NCBI GenBank assembly: GCA_965153455.1
Contig: OZ234498.1
Coordinates: forward strand, 10,974,001 to 11,038,000
DNA length: 64,000 bases
Reading direction: 5' to 3'
Source: Sphagnum compactum
Lineage: Eukaryota; Bryophyta; Sphagnopsida; Sphagnales
Shown: piece after piece, positions 46,279-59,900 of the stretch
How positions within the stretch are numbered: position 1 is the first letter of the stretch
How the letters are laid out: every line of letters starts with the position of its first letter
Translations under genes and position numbers: made by a program
Notes under the pieces: generated by a model
What the model was told of the DNA's origin: nothing
The model's database searches: none
Seen by the model: the letters and a program-made list of their open reading frames with translations, nothing else

Positions 46279-49200
46279 AAGCTCCCCCCTCCTTCTTGAA
46301 TGACTATGTGAAGTCTTCAGATAAGTCCTCTTGTGCTGTAGAGCCAGGGGTTGCTATTTCCTTTGCAAGGTTTGCTAGTGGGTAGTATCCCTTTGACTCC
46401 GAGTTCAATGGCTACTCCCATCAGCTCAAGGGCATTGTGCTAGTGTTTGTGTTGGTATCAAGTAAGCTCTCTGCAACGTTGCAAATAATGATATGGCAAA
46501 TTTGAAAATTGAAACTTTATTTGTTTTTGTAAGGCATTCAAAGTGCATGAAGAGACTGATGATGATATCACCTTCATAGTCTCCACCACAAGAATGCACA
46601 ACCTTGACAAGGTTCACAGCCTATTATATGAGTCCAAAGTGTCTTCCCAAACCATTGGGTATTGTTGCTCCATTGTCATTTGAAAATTTGCATATTACTT
46701 CCCACTCACTTCCATTACAAGAGGAGTCAACTTAGAAATCCAAAATGTCATGGATAACTTAGGAAGTACCTTTCTGTTCTGTCTTTTGCTTGTTTTCAAG
46801 GTCATGGTCTTGTGTTATCATCTATGAGAGTAGAATGAAATATTGTACAACCAAGGCAAAATTTGTAATTGGAGCAAAGCAAAGTTCCAAAAGATTGTGT
46901 CTTGTAAGAATGTGTTAGGTGCATGTGCGTGTGTTTGCAAGTCCACACAAATGAACTTCGTGGGTGCATGTGATGGTATTACAAGTCCATGTGAATGTAG
47001 GAGGGCACTATAAACTGGGCTTGAAAAGGATGAATCCAACAAAGTGAAACTCAATGGCAACTTAAAAAGAAAGAGGGCAAATGAAAACTCCTCCCTAATA
47101 AGCTTGAACATCAACTCCTATGTCGAGGGGATTTGGATTGAGTGTGATTGACTGTTGATAGTTAGCAGAAATACCATCAAGAGTGACAAATGTCAAGGAA
47201 CGCATTATGAGACAACCTTTCATTCTATTCCCTCTTATTTGATACTTGTAATTATTTTTGATAGCGAGTACAAAACATAATTTCACTTACATTAATGTCA
47301 AACAAGAAGGCAAGCACAAATTCTATTGTTTCATATGTTGGTGGCCAAGACATTTATCTATAAATTGTCCTCAACTATGTCCCCACATGGTTGTTGTTAG
47401 TGTCCTATCATCTCTTCTTTGTTTGCTTTAGTTCACTATGGCCACAAAATTAAATGTAACAACCCCAATTGAAGGTCATTAGAAATAACTCAAAAGGTTA
47501 TCCCAAAAATATTGGGTTTTGACTGATGTTGGTGGGTTAGGTTTAAGTTTTTGGTAAAATTTAAAAGTATTCAAACTAAAGGTTTAAAATTTAGCTAAAA
47601 CTAGGTTTGGGTTTGTATTATGAAACCAATTTTTTATTAAAAACTAGAACTTGAATTTGGATTGGGTTATGTCCCTTTTTAAACAAGTATAATTTCTTTA
47701 GTCATATAAATACAACATTTTTTTTAGAGGAATCATCCAACCTTATTTTTTAAGAAAATGATTGAGAAAGAAAACTTTTTCTTCTTTTTTTATTTTTTTT
47801 TCTCCCCAACCCGCGCCCCTGCAAAGCGGGAACTTTAGGCTTGAATTTACCTACTTTCTTCATAGCTCATTTCCGAGGCCAAGGGAAGAGAAAAATATAT
47901 ATGTTGTACTCTGTGGCCCAATGCTTTCGATGTTAGAGCCATCAGCAATGGCGTCAGAGTTTCCATAGTATAATAAATTGGAAGGAAAACAATTAGTTTT
48001 TTAACTATTATGCAGTCATGGTATGAACTTGGTCTTCATCAAAGCAAAATTTTTATTTTTATTTTTGTTGAATTTGGCTGGACCATCCATCTTGTTTAAT
48101 TATGCTAGTTTAAAATATTGAAACGTACATAAGAATTAATACATAGCCTTATATTTTAGGCATTGTGCAATGAAAATGGAACCAAAACCAATTTAAAATT
48201 AGATCAGGTTTGGAATTTATTGGAAAGTTTTTAAAACTAAAGGTTGTATAAATGAAAAAAATGTTCTCAAAGTCAAATTGAAGGTTTTTTCAAACAAAAA
48301 AAAAAAAAAAAAAAAACTAGAATTAAGGTTCCTTTCAAATCAAGAACCTAACAACACTTGTTTTTACCATGTTACCAATGTAGGTTAACTACAAACTACA
48401 TATGTGATGCACCTTTTTTTCAAAGTACCAATTACATTAAAGATCTTGGTTTGTTTAATGTTGTTCAACTACATATCATTTTCATATTAAGGTAGGTGTT
48501 TGTTTTATTTTGTGATCATGCCTTAACCTTCCTAAATTATGAAGACCCTTTTTACACTTTTGGTAATATTGGAAAAGTCCTTGATGAAACAATGTGCATG
48601 CTTGTCATCTCCCAATTTTTGGATTGACATAACAAAAGTTATTGAACTTAGAATGATTTTTTTCCTATGGGAAATTAGTTGGCAAAATCAAATGAATTTT
48701 CCCAATTGGATTTTTTGGAAAATCATGCCTCTTAGAGCCTTAGAGAGGTTTGTATTAAAATTTCTTAACATATATATATATATTAAGATAGATGTTTATG
48801 AGGTTTTGGTTTTTTCATAAGAAATTTGAAATTAAACTCACCAAAACAAAATAACACTAGGATGGGTGGCCTTATAGTAGATTAAATATATTTGGGCCAA
48901 TGACACAAGGGCTTGTTAATCTTATTTAAATTATTCAAGTCATCAACTTTTGATGTTTTAAATTCTAACTTAGGCAATGATCCAAGCAAGAGAGAGAAAA
49001 AAAGGTTAGTGGGTCAAATATATGACAATCTAAAGTCAAAAGATTCTAATATCATAGGATTATGCATAAAGTTTAACCCATGTTATGGTTACATTTGGGC
49101 TTCCTTTTGCTTTCTCACCCTTTTTCTTGAACTATCTTTAAAGTCGTCCCCTCTTGGCTAAATAAAGATTTCAAATTGGGCATGAGAACGTATTTTTATC

Positions 49201-52044
49201 CTTCCTTAGGGTTGGCACTTTTAAGGACAAAAATTTGAACCAAAAAGAAAATTTTTTTTCAAAAATTTTCAAAATTTGACATTTTGTTTTGAAAACTTAA
49301 CTTTTGCCTAGTTTGTTTGTCACTAGATTTTCCCCCTTTCCACCTCCCCCATCAGTAGATACTTATGTCAATTTGCAATAGATTTCAATTAATATAAAGG
49401 GGATTTTCAAAAAAAATCATTTGTCATACTTCAATTGTAACTAAATCCATGGCTACATTTTTATATGGATCATTGTCATCTAAGTGCTATTTGAAAATCC
49501 TAAAACGAACATTGTTTTAAGACTTTAAGTTGAATAAAAATAATAGTAGCACGCACACACCTTGCTTCTATTCAACAAAACTTTGTAATGCTTGAATTTG
49601 CATACTAAAATAACTTGTTTCTTTGGAAAAATTACAAAGATTTTTTTTCAAGGAAACCACATAAAAATGGTAGCACACACACAACTTGCTTTTGTTCAAA
49701 AAAGCTTTGCCACTTCTTTAAAAAATCACAAAAAAATTCTATTGATTTTTCTTTATTATTTTGCACAAAAAAACAAAAAACGCATAACTTTCTCTTTGCC
49801 ACACACACGCACATACACACATCTTGCGTTGAAAAATCACAAATTGTTTTTGCCTTAGTCATGCATCACATGTACACCATCATTGCTTCCATCTTTTACA
49901 TTTTACTTTTGACTTTTGCACTTGGCTTCCACCTTTGCAAAATTCATCAACTTCTTTCAAAGCTTCTTCGTTCAATCTTTTCGATTGTCACAATTCTTAT
50001 CAAAACCTTCATTTTCCCCCATGCACAAAAAATGTCTCTACATTCTCAATAACTATTTGGAACAACAATAATGGTAGAACACCAAAAAAAATTAACACCA
50101 ATGAATCAACATTCACAATGAATGTGCGGGTGAAAGCACATGGTTAAACTTTCATGCCCTTGGATTTTGGAACAAATTTTAATTTGGTTATGTGATTTTT
50201 TCATTCAACAAAATCTCATTGTGTTTTTAAGGTTTGGTTGCATGTTTTGAAATCTAAACCTATCTAAATATCGATAAGAATATTACGTTAAGAAATAGTT
50301 GGAACATCGAAGATATATATAATGTTCGAAATTGCATTTGTTTTAAAATCTTTCATACTTGTCTATATGCATCATTATGTATTGTTTATTGTTGTCAATA
50401 AAACTATTAATATGGCAAACACATGTATATCAATATTGAGTTTGCCTTTAAACAATTTTTTTTTGAAAATTCACATTATTTTGATTGTTGAATTATACAT
50501 GTAGTGAATTACAAAGGGGCAATTTGACCTACCTCAAATCACAAAAAGATTATTAAAAAACTTTTTGCATTGCCATGATGAAAACAATTGGAAGATAAAT
50601 GTCACCTCCTTACCACTAAGAAAAAAATCATATTACAAAAGATGCACTTGCTTTAGATATGGATCATTAGATTTTAGCTTTGTCCCTAATCCCCTACTTC
50701 TAACACACATTCATTAATTCATCTCCTTCCAATTCAAACTTGTTTTTGCTAGAGTTTAACTTCTAATTTCTAAGTTGATGTAAACACTACACACTTCTAG
50801 GCACTATCCATTTTGTGCATTTGTTTTCGAATCTTAAGTTCCCAGTCCCGTTTTGAAACACTTTGTTACACTTCATGAGACATCTAAAACATGGAATTCA
50901 TTAAACATTCAATTTGCAAGTTGTTGCATGTGCACCATTCACTAGAGTTTATTCCTTAATTATTTTGCTAGTTGGTGGATTTGAAAGTTATTATTTTCAA
51001 AATTGAATTGTTTATTGCAAGCAAAGTGATAATGTGATCCTTGAACTTTCAAAGGTTCCTTGCTCATTTCATGGCCTTTATATGTGTTTGACACTTGTGT
51101 GCAATGTGCATTGTTCATTGTCATTCTAAGTTTTTTATGTTTTTTTTTGGGTAGCTTGTTAGTTGTTAGTGTAATTGCAATTGTTCATTGTTGGAATTTG
51201 AGTTTGAAATTTGATTTGGATTTTGCAACTTGATTTTTGTTAGGTTTTTATTGTAAATTGAAACTTGACGAATCTCACCTTTTTTTTTCTTGAAATGTGT
51301 GCACTTTGCATTGTGTAAATGACTTCATGAAATGAAACTTGAGTTGCATTAAAATCTAACCGCATATGTATTCTACCATTGCAAAGAGAAGCAAGTTGAT
51401 ATTGGCTAGTTTTGGAGGTAGTTTTACACGAGCAAGCCAATTTACGTATAATTTTCTAGATACAAAAATGAATTTATTTTTTAAAAATAAAAATACCAAA
51501 AAATATGAGCTAAGAAGAAACCATCAATCCAAAAATCTCCAACAAAAACAAATCGACCAAGTATGGGAATGAAAGATTTCAAATTTTTTTTAAAGATTTT
51601 TTTTGAAAATCTGCTACATCCCACAATACTAATCTGCCTTTCTTTCCTACCTACCTAACTACCTACCTATAGAAAAAGTATCAAACAGTAGTGTTAGGCG
51701 GGTATTTGATTTTGTTAATAACGATGGGTTATTTGTTTTTGAATATATTTCAAAATCAGAGAATTGTCCATCTACTTTTTGAAATTTTTTTTGTTTTTTT
51801 TTGAAGGATTCTCAAATATGGTTCCAGTTATCTCAAAAACCTTGAAGAAATTTCATGCAAGACCAACAATTCTTTCAAAAATTTCAAAAAAAAATTGGAC
51901 GATTGTGGCCATATATCGGAACTGGGTATTTCGAGTTTTGAGAGTGATGGTTTATGAGGTTTTCAGAACCGCCCTGGGACCCGGTGAGGGTTTGGTGGGC
52001 AGTTTCTATAATGCCCACCTGCCCGAACAATGGTAGGTTATCTT
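46279..52044. other. Intergenic, mostly AT-rich; no gene recognised
   Basis: 46279-46700 is moderately balanced and probably includes the phosphatase 3' UTR. A ~50-codon open stretch near 46520-46680 (KVHEETDDDITFIVSTTRM) is coding-like but unsupported. From 47450 on the DNA is A/T-rich with long homopolymers (for example A21 near 48297-48317). Frames at 49592-50052 are biased by T/A composition and a CACACA microsatellite. A CCTA-type microsatellite lies at 51645-51670. Confidence 0.5.
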
Positions 52045-52460
52045 ATCTGCCCGCACCAACCGATGAGGTGACCGAAACTAATAAAATGTAGCTGCCCGTT
52101 TTACTCTGCCATTTGAATTTGGCGTAAAAAGCCACTAGAAGAGACCCACATGGGCCAACTTCAAGTTGCACAAAGCGCACTTTCTATGCACGACTAATAG
52201 TAGACGTTGCGTAGATGTGGTACGTACGTATGTACGTACTGTTGGGGGGGGAAACGGGCAGGCATCTATCTGCCCGCACCAACCAATGAGGTGACCGAGC
52301 CTAATAAAATTAAGCTGCCCATTTTACTCTGCCCATTTGAACTGCCGTAAAAAGCCACTAGAAGAGACTCACATGGGCAACTTCCAGTTCCACAAAGCGC
52401 ACTTTCTATGCACCACTAGTAGTAGACGACGCGTATTTCTGGGTAGGTACGTACATACCG
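52045..52460. repeat. 223-bp tandem duplication upstream of GAE
   Basis: ATCTGCCCGCACCAACC starts at 52045 and again at 52268. Both copies continue through ATGAGGTGACCGA, AAAGCCACTAGAAGAGAC and AAAGCGCACTTTCTATGCAC, and then a GTACGTAC-rich stretch. The copies differ at a few percent of sites. The location is about 2 kb upstream of the GAE start codon and 0.3 kb before a TATA box. Confidence 0.85.
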
Positions 52461-54443
52461 TCTGGGATACGTACAAGGACGACGACTGAGTGTTTTGAGC
52501 TTGGCGAGCCACGCTAGTGGAAGAAGCTCTCTCTCTCTTTCTCTCTCTCCCTCTCCGCAGTCATCATAGACACAGTTCGCTTTCGATTTTCCGGTGTTTT
52601 TTTGGCGTGATTTGCATGCTGTTGTCGCCGCTGAGACGTCCCCAGTTTACTCCGAGACGGACCTGCTCGATTCATATTTTATGCACTGTTTGGTGGATAA
52701 TGCTTTATGTCGGGTTGCAGTGGAGATGAAGTGCTGCTTGCAGTGAATCAGGCCGCGCTGCTTGGTATATAAGAGTGTATTTCCGGGGACTTCTCTTGGC
52801 TGGATCTAGTGTGCTTCAGGAGCGTAAGCGCACTTAAGTTTTATCTGGTGATGATTTGGTCTCTGCTTCCGGGATTGCTTCAGGTTAGTCGTCTTCTTTG
52901 ACCTTTTCTCTTTCTAGCAGACTAATATTCTGGGATGTATATCTCTGTGTGTGTGTTTTTCCTCTGTATTTCTGTATTTCTTTTTTTTCCCCCTTTCTTT
53001 TGCATCTAGGATGTGTGATCGTTGTGGAAGAGAAGTTCACCTGCTACTTTTTTCTTTTTTTTTTGTTACTCTGGCTTTTAGGCGCTTCTTTGTCTCTGGC
53101 TTTTGTTTCTGTCTCCGATGTAGGATTTTATTTGATTTTTTGGTCTTTTGGCGTAGATTAGTGCAGGAGTATCTGTCTTGCTTCTTTCTGTGACTTTGTT
53201 TCTGTCTCCGAGGAAGGAATTCCTTTGAGCTTTTGGCGTAAATGATGACTGCCGGAGTATACTCTGCCTTTTAGAATATTACCGTCGCTCAGGTAAGGGA
53301 GTGCTCCAAAATTATAGCCCATGAAGAGTTTCTAGACATAGGTGCGAAGTTAAAAGCCCTCGAAGCAGCATCCTCCTGCATCATTCATGCGGTTTTGATG
53401 ATGGTCCACAACCAACGGTGGTCTACGGCAGAAGAATGCAGGAGGCTAATGTAGGAAGCGGACTGTCTTTTTCTGGTCTTAAGGATGCAGTTTGGTTAAC
53501 TCACTGTTTCTAAGCTCATCTGAAGAGTTTGTAGCTCTGCTGAAAGCACAATTTAATCTGTTAGACTAGACAGTTAAAGCCTATTTTCGCAGTCATTTGG
53601 TGAAACAGAAAAAATGTATTGGGAAGGAAAAACCAGATGGCTCATGAGATAATCCCACATGCAGCAGCACTGTATTCAATCCCTCTGTCAGTGCAACGAG
53701 CACCTCTAATCATCCTGGTGTTCCATCTCTTCAATGTATTGTTCAGCCAGCCAGCCAAGCAACATCATAGGAGAGTCTTCCCTTCCTGCCAGTCTTGTGA
53801 CAAAAACTCAGTCTGCAGGTTAATCTGACATTAACCAGCCACTGGCAGGAGCTGGCAAAGACATGTGTGACTGTCTCTATTGTTCAAACCATACTTCAGG
53901 TTTTTATGTGTATTTTTCAGTTGTCGGGTCACCTTTTCCTGTTTACCATTATGTTGTCAAATCTGAAATCTCTGTAACTATGTTCTTGGGTCATCTCTCA
54001 ATTGTGTTCAGTTACATTGATCATAAGAATGGGAAATTCCTCTTTACGTATCAAAGCATTTCCATCATGGTGTTCCAACTGACATGCAGCTTGCTGGATA
54101 TTTTCATGTGTACTACTGTCTAGGCGCTTTGGCTGACTGTTTGTGGTGACCCCAAATTTCCTTACAACCATGGAGGGTTGAGTCACATGGGCATCCTGGT
54201 CCCAATCAAAAACCAGTTATGTTGTCTTAGTCTCTATTTTCTATTTCCTTCATGAAATAACGCTTGGAACATCTGAAATGAAGTTGTCTTTGTTTATCTG
54301 TACAGTCAGTCAGAAGCTGCAGAAGAAGGTAGGGGAGATTTCTGTTACAATTTGGGACTGACTTCATCCTCAAAAGTGCATGAGATCAGGAGGGCACTTG
54401 AAATCTCCAATAGATCAGCTCTTACTTGAAAACTTCAAATAAG
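52461..54443 (+). promoter_or_regulatory. Probable promoter and 5' UTR region of GAE
   Basis: A CT-rich tract at 52528-52557 and TATATAAG at 52766-52773 suggest a transcription start near 52800. GCTTCAG|GTTAGT at about 52884 and CGCTCAG|GTAAGG at about 53291 look like splice donors, so one or more 5' UTR introns are likely. No convincing protein is encoded between them and 54443. It is also possible that the TATA box serves a separate non-coding transcript. Confidence 0.4.
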
Positions 54444-56948
54444 ATGGCTCCATCAGAGACAGACAACTTTCCATCAACTCCTGGAAAGGTAATCTGCTCT
54501 CTTCATCTATGTATGGCTCATTATATCTGTCCCACCCGCATGATCTTTCCATGTTTCTTTGTAGTTAAGAGTAAGTAGGTCAACACTAATAGTGAAAAAA
54601 TGTGACTGCAGTTTCACTACTGATACCCGGTGTTTCATTGATTTTTTGGAGGGATGATGGTTTCAGTCACTGGATTGTTCTTTTGGAGGGGTTCAGAATA
54701 ACCCTCTCTGTGTGCCTTTCAATCTCTTTTCCTTTCAGAGGCCAAAATAATCCTCAGGTTCATCATTGCAGGTGAAAATGGATCGTAGTAACTATTTTGG
54801 TCGAGTAGCCTCTCGTTGGCACGCAACAGCCTCAGCAAGGCTTCTCTCTGGCTCAGCTATTCTCCTTGCTTTGACACTTTTTGTCTTGTTCCGCATCAGT
54901 TCATACACTGTTGCTGGTCGATACATGACAGGAGCAAACTCTGTTCCAATTGCTTTCAAGCCAGATCATGTTTGGGAAACAAGGGTGCGACAGTCTTGCC
55001 TCCCAAAGAAGGATGAGGGTTTGATTGTTCTTGTCACTGGTGCAGCAGGCTTTGTGGGGACTCATGTGTCTCTGGCTTTAAAGAAGAGAGGAGATGGAGT
55101 TCTGGGAATTGACAACTTCAACAGCTACTATGAGGTCTCTCTGAAGCGAGCAAGGCAAGCACTTCTGGAGAAGCAAGAGATATTCATTATTGAGGGTGAC
55201 ATTAATAACAAGGAGCTCTTAAAGACCCTCTTTGATCTAATCCAGTTCACACATTTGATGCATCTTGCTGCTCAGGCTGGTGTTCGCTATGCTATGCAGA
55301 ACCCTGGCTCATATGTCCACAGCAACGTTGCTGGCCTCATCACACTTTTGGAGGTCTGCAAGGATGCAAATCCACAACCAGCAATTGTGTGGGCATCATC
55401 GAGTTCAGTGTATGGGCTGAACAGTAAGGTATGTATGCTCTGTGCATGTTCCAAATAGGACTGTATCTTGCTGTTTGTGATTTTGATTCCACCTCACAGT
55501 ATGGGCTCCTGTGGATGGAGTCAGAGCTGGTGACGTTTAGACAGGGAACCTTGTGAGGAACAGGCAATTAAGGTGACCCTGCTGAAGATTGCTGCAGTGA
55601 CTTTGTTTAATATTGATTGTTGCTTCATATTATGTATAGGGTAATGCCCTGACAGCAGGGCACTTTTCCCAGTGAACCAATGGCAGATGTAATGCCCTGC
55701 TGTCAGGGTGTTAGCTGGCCTAAAGCACAAGGTGGACACCATGCAGATGTGCATTATGCATGTACAGAGGTACCTGACAATATGTAAGGTGCCTCCCTAC
55801 GTGCATAAAGTGCCTCTGTATGGCACCCAGCTTGTGCAGAGAAGATTATTTTATGGAAGGCACCCTAAAAACCAGAGTGCTTTATATTTCAGAATTGGTC
55901 TCAGAAACCTTATGTGAACTTCATGGTTCCGTCTGCCCCTTTCAGACATAAAATGGTTTGCACTTATTACATGGTCTAGCCATGCAGGAACTGAGTGCCC
56001 AGAGACACTTCAAATGAGTGAATAGAGCCCTGCAGAGGGGCTTTTACTGCAGTGGGTTGGAAAGTGGACATACTGACTGCAAATTGTTGACCAACTGGTT
56101 GCTCATTCTAGGTTAAATCCTTGTTAGAAGGAACACAACAAAGATGCTCCTCGAAGGTTTGCTTACCATGAGGTTGTTTGATTGAGGTGGAACATTTTGG
56201 TCACTGACAGCATGATTGGAGAAGCTGTTTCTTTATGGTCAATCCCAAGCTTTTTGCTCTCTCATCTTGAATCAACACTCAGTTGGTCTTGAACTGGAAT
56301 TAAGGTCTCTCTTATGAAATGCAGGTGCCTTTCTCTGAGAATGACCGAACTGACCAACCAGCAAGCCTTTATGCAGCAACCAAGAAGGCGGGTGAGGAAA
56401 TTGCCCACACATATAATCACATATATGGGCTTTCTATAACTGGCCTACGGTTCTTCACAGTCTATGGGCCTTGGGGGCGGCCAGACATGGCCTACTTTTC
56501 ATTCACCCGTGATATTCTCAAAGGCAAACCGATCACTATCTACCAGGGCTCCAACAAGCAAGATTTGGCACGGGATTTCACATATATCGATGATGTTGTG
56601 AAGGGGTGTGTGGCTTCACTTGATACAGCAGGAATGAGCACTGGAAGTGGGGGTAAGAAGAAGGGTCCGGCACCATTACGGATCTTTAATCTGGGTAACA
56701 CGTCACCTGTTACAGTGCCTAACTTGGTCAGCATTCTTGAAAAGCACCTTAAGGTGAAAGCCAAGAAGAATGTGATCAAAATGCCCAGAAATGGGGATGT
56801 TCCTTTCACACACGCTAATGTGTCGCTTGCCCATGCTCAACTAGGCTACAATCCCACGACCAACCTGGAGATAGGTCTGAAGAGATTTGTTAAGTGGTAT
56901 TTGAGTTACCATGGTTTGGAGCGGCCTGTGAAAAGCCGAAGGCTGTAG
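54444..56948 (+). CDS. GAE: UDP-glucuronate 4-epimerase (type II Golgi membrane protein)
   Basis: Converts UDP-glucuronate to UDP-galacturonate, the donor for pectin synthesis, in the Golgi. Exons: 54444-54488, 54772-55428, 56325-56948; both introns are GT-AG in phase 0; 441 residues. The short first exon encodes MAPSETDNFPSTPGK, matching the (S)PGK lead of plant GAE proteins, so I prefer it to the Met at 54778. A membrane anchor spans about residues 39-56. The extended-SDR features are complete: NAD-binding GAAGFVG (105-111), DNFNSYY, HLAAQAGVRYAM, catalytic Ser in ASSSSVYG (224-227), and Tyr250/Lys254 in SLYAATKK. RFFTVYGPWGRPDMA and KMPRNGDVPFTHAN, typical of GAE, are present. Intron 2 separates the catalytic Ser from the Tyr/Lys pair. 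As far as I recall, Arabidopsis GAE genes lack introns. Confidence 0.95.
55641..55712. repeat. Short inverted repeat in GAE intron 2
   Basis: CCCTGACAGCAGGG at 55647-55660 and its exact reverse complement CCCTGCTGTCAGGG at 55695-55708 could pair as a hairpin with a loop of 34 bases. The match extends a few bases further out with mismatches. Confidence 0.75.
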
Positions 56949-59900
56949 CAGGGTGATCATAAGTATAATTGAGGATTCTAGAGTAATTTCTTTCACTGTT
57001 CCGAATAGTGTTACTTAATGAAAAGGGGGGTTTGGGGGATGGTGTATGCGAGTTGGAGAATGGAGGTGAACACAAGTTAGCAGGAAAATGCTGCTACAGA
57101 TTTTTGGAGCTTAGATCAGATGCGGACTATTTCCATATGGCCAAGAAACATGGTGCTCAAGTAGAGGCATATAAACTACAGAATATTAGATATTGAAGGG
57201 CAACTCAGATGGTTTATTGCTCTTTAGTAATCACTTGTGCCCTACTCCAGGCAGGATCTGTACATATCCTTTCCATGACTTGTCTGATTTGGATGTCCTG
57301 ACAACCCATCACTCTTTTGTGTGAGGCTTTACCATGGCCCATATTTTTTACACTGGATTCCCAAAGCTGGCTATTTTCTTTTTGTTCAGCATATCTTTTT
57401 GATGTCTTAGAACAGTCAGTGTTTAAATTACAATCATTGAACTTGAAGGTCTTCACATTCTTTAGCTCTCATGCTCATGATTATAGTGGTAATCTGTTAC
57501 TCTGGTTGTGTAAATTCAGGTACCTATTTGAAAGTTAAATTGCAGAAACCTTTCCAATTTGTCAGTTCCATGTGCAGATAGATTTCAGATGCTCAGGAGT
57601 GACCAGAGGACTTCTGGCCAAGGGATGATGGTCATTTGTTTTGGAAATTTTGCTGTCGGCAATTGTTTCCATTGATCATCACAAGACAGGTTAGTTGCAT
57701 CTCCATGTTTGTCATTTTATGATGTCATCAATTTGCTAGCAGGTTTGGTTCATCTTGACATGTACAGATCATTCTTACAATAATCATGATGAGAACAGTA
57801 TATGTGCTTCAATCAGTCACTCACACACTATATTAAGAACAAAGGATGGATGGCAGCAGCTCAATGCTTGGAACAGGTGTTTTTCATCACAGTGGACATA
57901 ACTTATCATGTAGCAAGAAAGACAGTGGTGATTCTCTTGAGTTTGTAAAGAACTTGTTCAATTGTTCTCTTCCAATTGTTTTTCAAAGCAGGGAAAGAAG
58001 GTAATGAATGGGCTTGTTAGATTGAAGAAAAGCAGACACCCTTGACTGACTGACATTTCCACTTTTCCTGTTCTTGTCAATGCAGATACCATATGCAACA
58101 GCTACAGTGCAGAAGTTGATGGGGTTCATCCAGTGTTGCAAATCCTCCCTGGGACACCATAAATACAGCCTATTAAACAGTTGTTATTGTTCAAAGATAC
58201 GACGTTCTATAGAACAGAAAAACAGCAGCTGCATTCCTGTACAATAGCCATGATAGTGCTATCGCAACTCATATCAATCATATGCAGCTCATAGCATGAT
58301 GGTTCTGCCCCTTCTGGCAAGTTCAAAGTTGAAACCAGTACAATATAGGAAGACAGTGGCTGCCTTCCCTGTATAATTGATATGACTGTCATAGCAACTC
58401 ATATGAATCATATGCTGCTCATAGCATAATGGCTCCAGGCCCTCTGGCAAGTTCAAACCAGCAAGAGTCAAAATAGAAAATGCTCCCAAAAAAAATGAAC
58501 TCACGGTTTCGTTCACAGAAACACTTGATGAACACTCCCTCAAAATCTGGGACCTACTTGGTAAACACTAAACACTACCATTCACTAAGAAAAAGTGTGG
58601 GATCACCTAGCAAGTTCTAATCAGCAACAGGTTTAAAGTTCAAACAGGAAATGATCCATGAAGTTCCCCATGTTGTGAACAATACTCAAAATGTGGGACC
58701 AAATGAAAACTGCAAATTCTGTAGCTTCACCGGCATCCACCAACACACTATGCAGGATGGATGGTTTGTGGACATGATGAAACACATGTTTGTGGACATG
58801 GTTTGAGTTGTCTTCCTATACCTTACCTAACCATGGCGGTTATAGCTAGTATACTAAACCATCTAACAGGGTTTAGGGTTTAGTAGCCACCAAGTGCCTT
58901 ACCTACTAATTACCTGCATGGTAACCACTAACCACTGAAATTCCACTACCCACTTACCTACTATACAGCATCATCCACATGCCTACCTACCTACCTACTT
59001 ACCAACAGATCTACATATCTGCTTACATGAAAGTTAGGTCACCCCAATTAGGGCTCTTGTTAGATCTATTACTTTATGTGAAATTGGCTAGTGTGGCAGA
59101 TTTGTCAAAAAAGACTCCTTTTTTCAAGGCCGTATTCCAGCATCTAGGGTGCGATGCACACATAGGCTTGCCCTAATGAGCTTGCCGACTGACTTGCTAG
59201 GGCCCTTGCTAGGAGCTGGAACGGGCTCTAGCTGGGCCCTTCTCTAGTAAGGGCTCTAGTACCCTCTCTAGTAAGGGCTCTAGTAGATACTTATCTAGCC
59301 ACTTACACTGACCATGGGCACTTCTCAAGAAGGTTTTGTCCATTGGGGATCTAAACGTGTCTGAGACTCAACTGTCCCAAGTGTAATTTTCCAACTCAGA
59401 TACTCTTTCTCTGATCTTCTGATTATCCCAAAAATCGTGGGGGGAAAGTCATGCACTTCATGCTCAGCACAGCAGCAGCCGCATGTTTTGCCACCCCCAC
59501 CAATACCTTCTTGACACCACCACCATCATCAGAAGTTCAAACTGGTGGATGATGATGATGATGAGTGTGTGAGGAAGATGCTTAATCAGCTACATGTCAA
59601 AAGTATTGTCCGCTTCTTCTTTTTTTTCCCTTATCTATCTGCCTTCAGCTCAATCCATCTTAGAAAAAGATGGGGGGATGGATGGATGGATGCTGCTGCC
59701 CCAGACACACTTTAGGTCCTCTTATTATGCAGGTTTTTGAAATCTGTAGGATGCGTAATTGAAACCTACAGATTTCCAAGACGTGCATAAACTAGAACCA
59801 AAAAGCGTGTCTGACCCAACAACAAGATGTGTATGGAGCAGCACCAGACACATCTTGTTCAGGCAGAATAGACACCGTCAGGAAAAAAGAAGAAGCAGGC

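Noticed and set aside
46520-46680. Short plus-strand coding-like stretch 3' of the phosphatase
   Set aside because: About 50 codons with no ATG context, splice sites or recognisable family. It is probably chance in the 3' flank.
49592-50052. Overlapping frames of 88 and 145 codons
   Set aside because: Composition is dominated by AAA, TTT and CACACA runs. Phe/Lys/His low complexity and no conserved motif.
54816-55016. Alternate frame inside GAE exon 2
   Set aside because: It is a shadow of the GAE coding sequence. The SDR motifs lie in the other frame.
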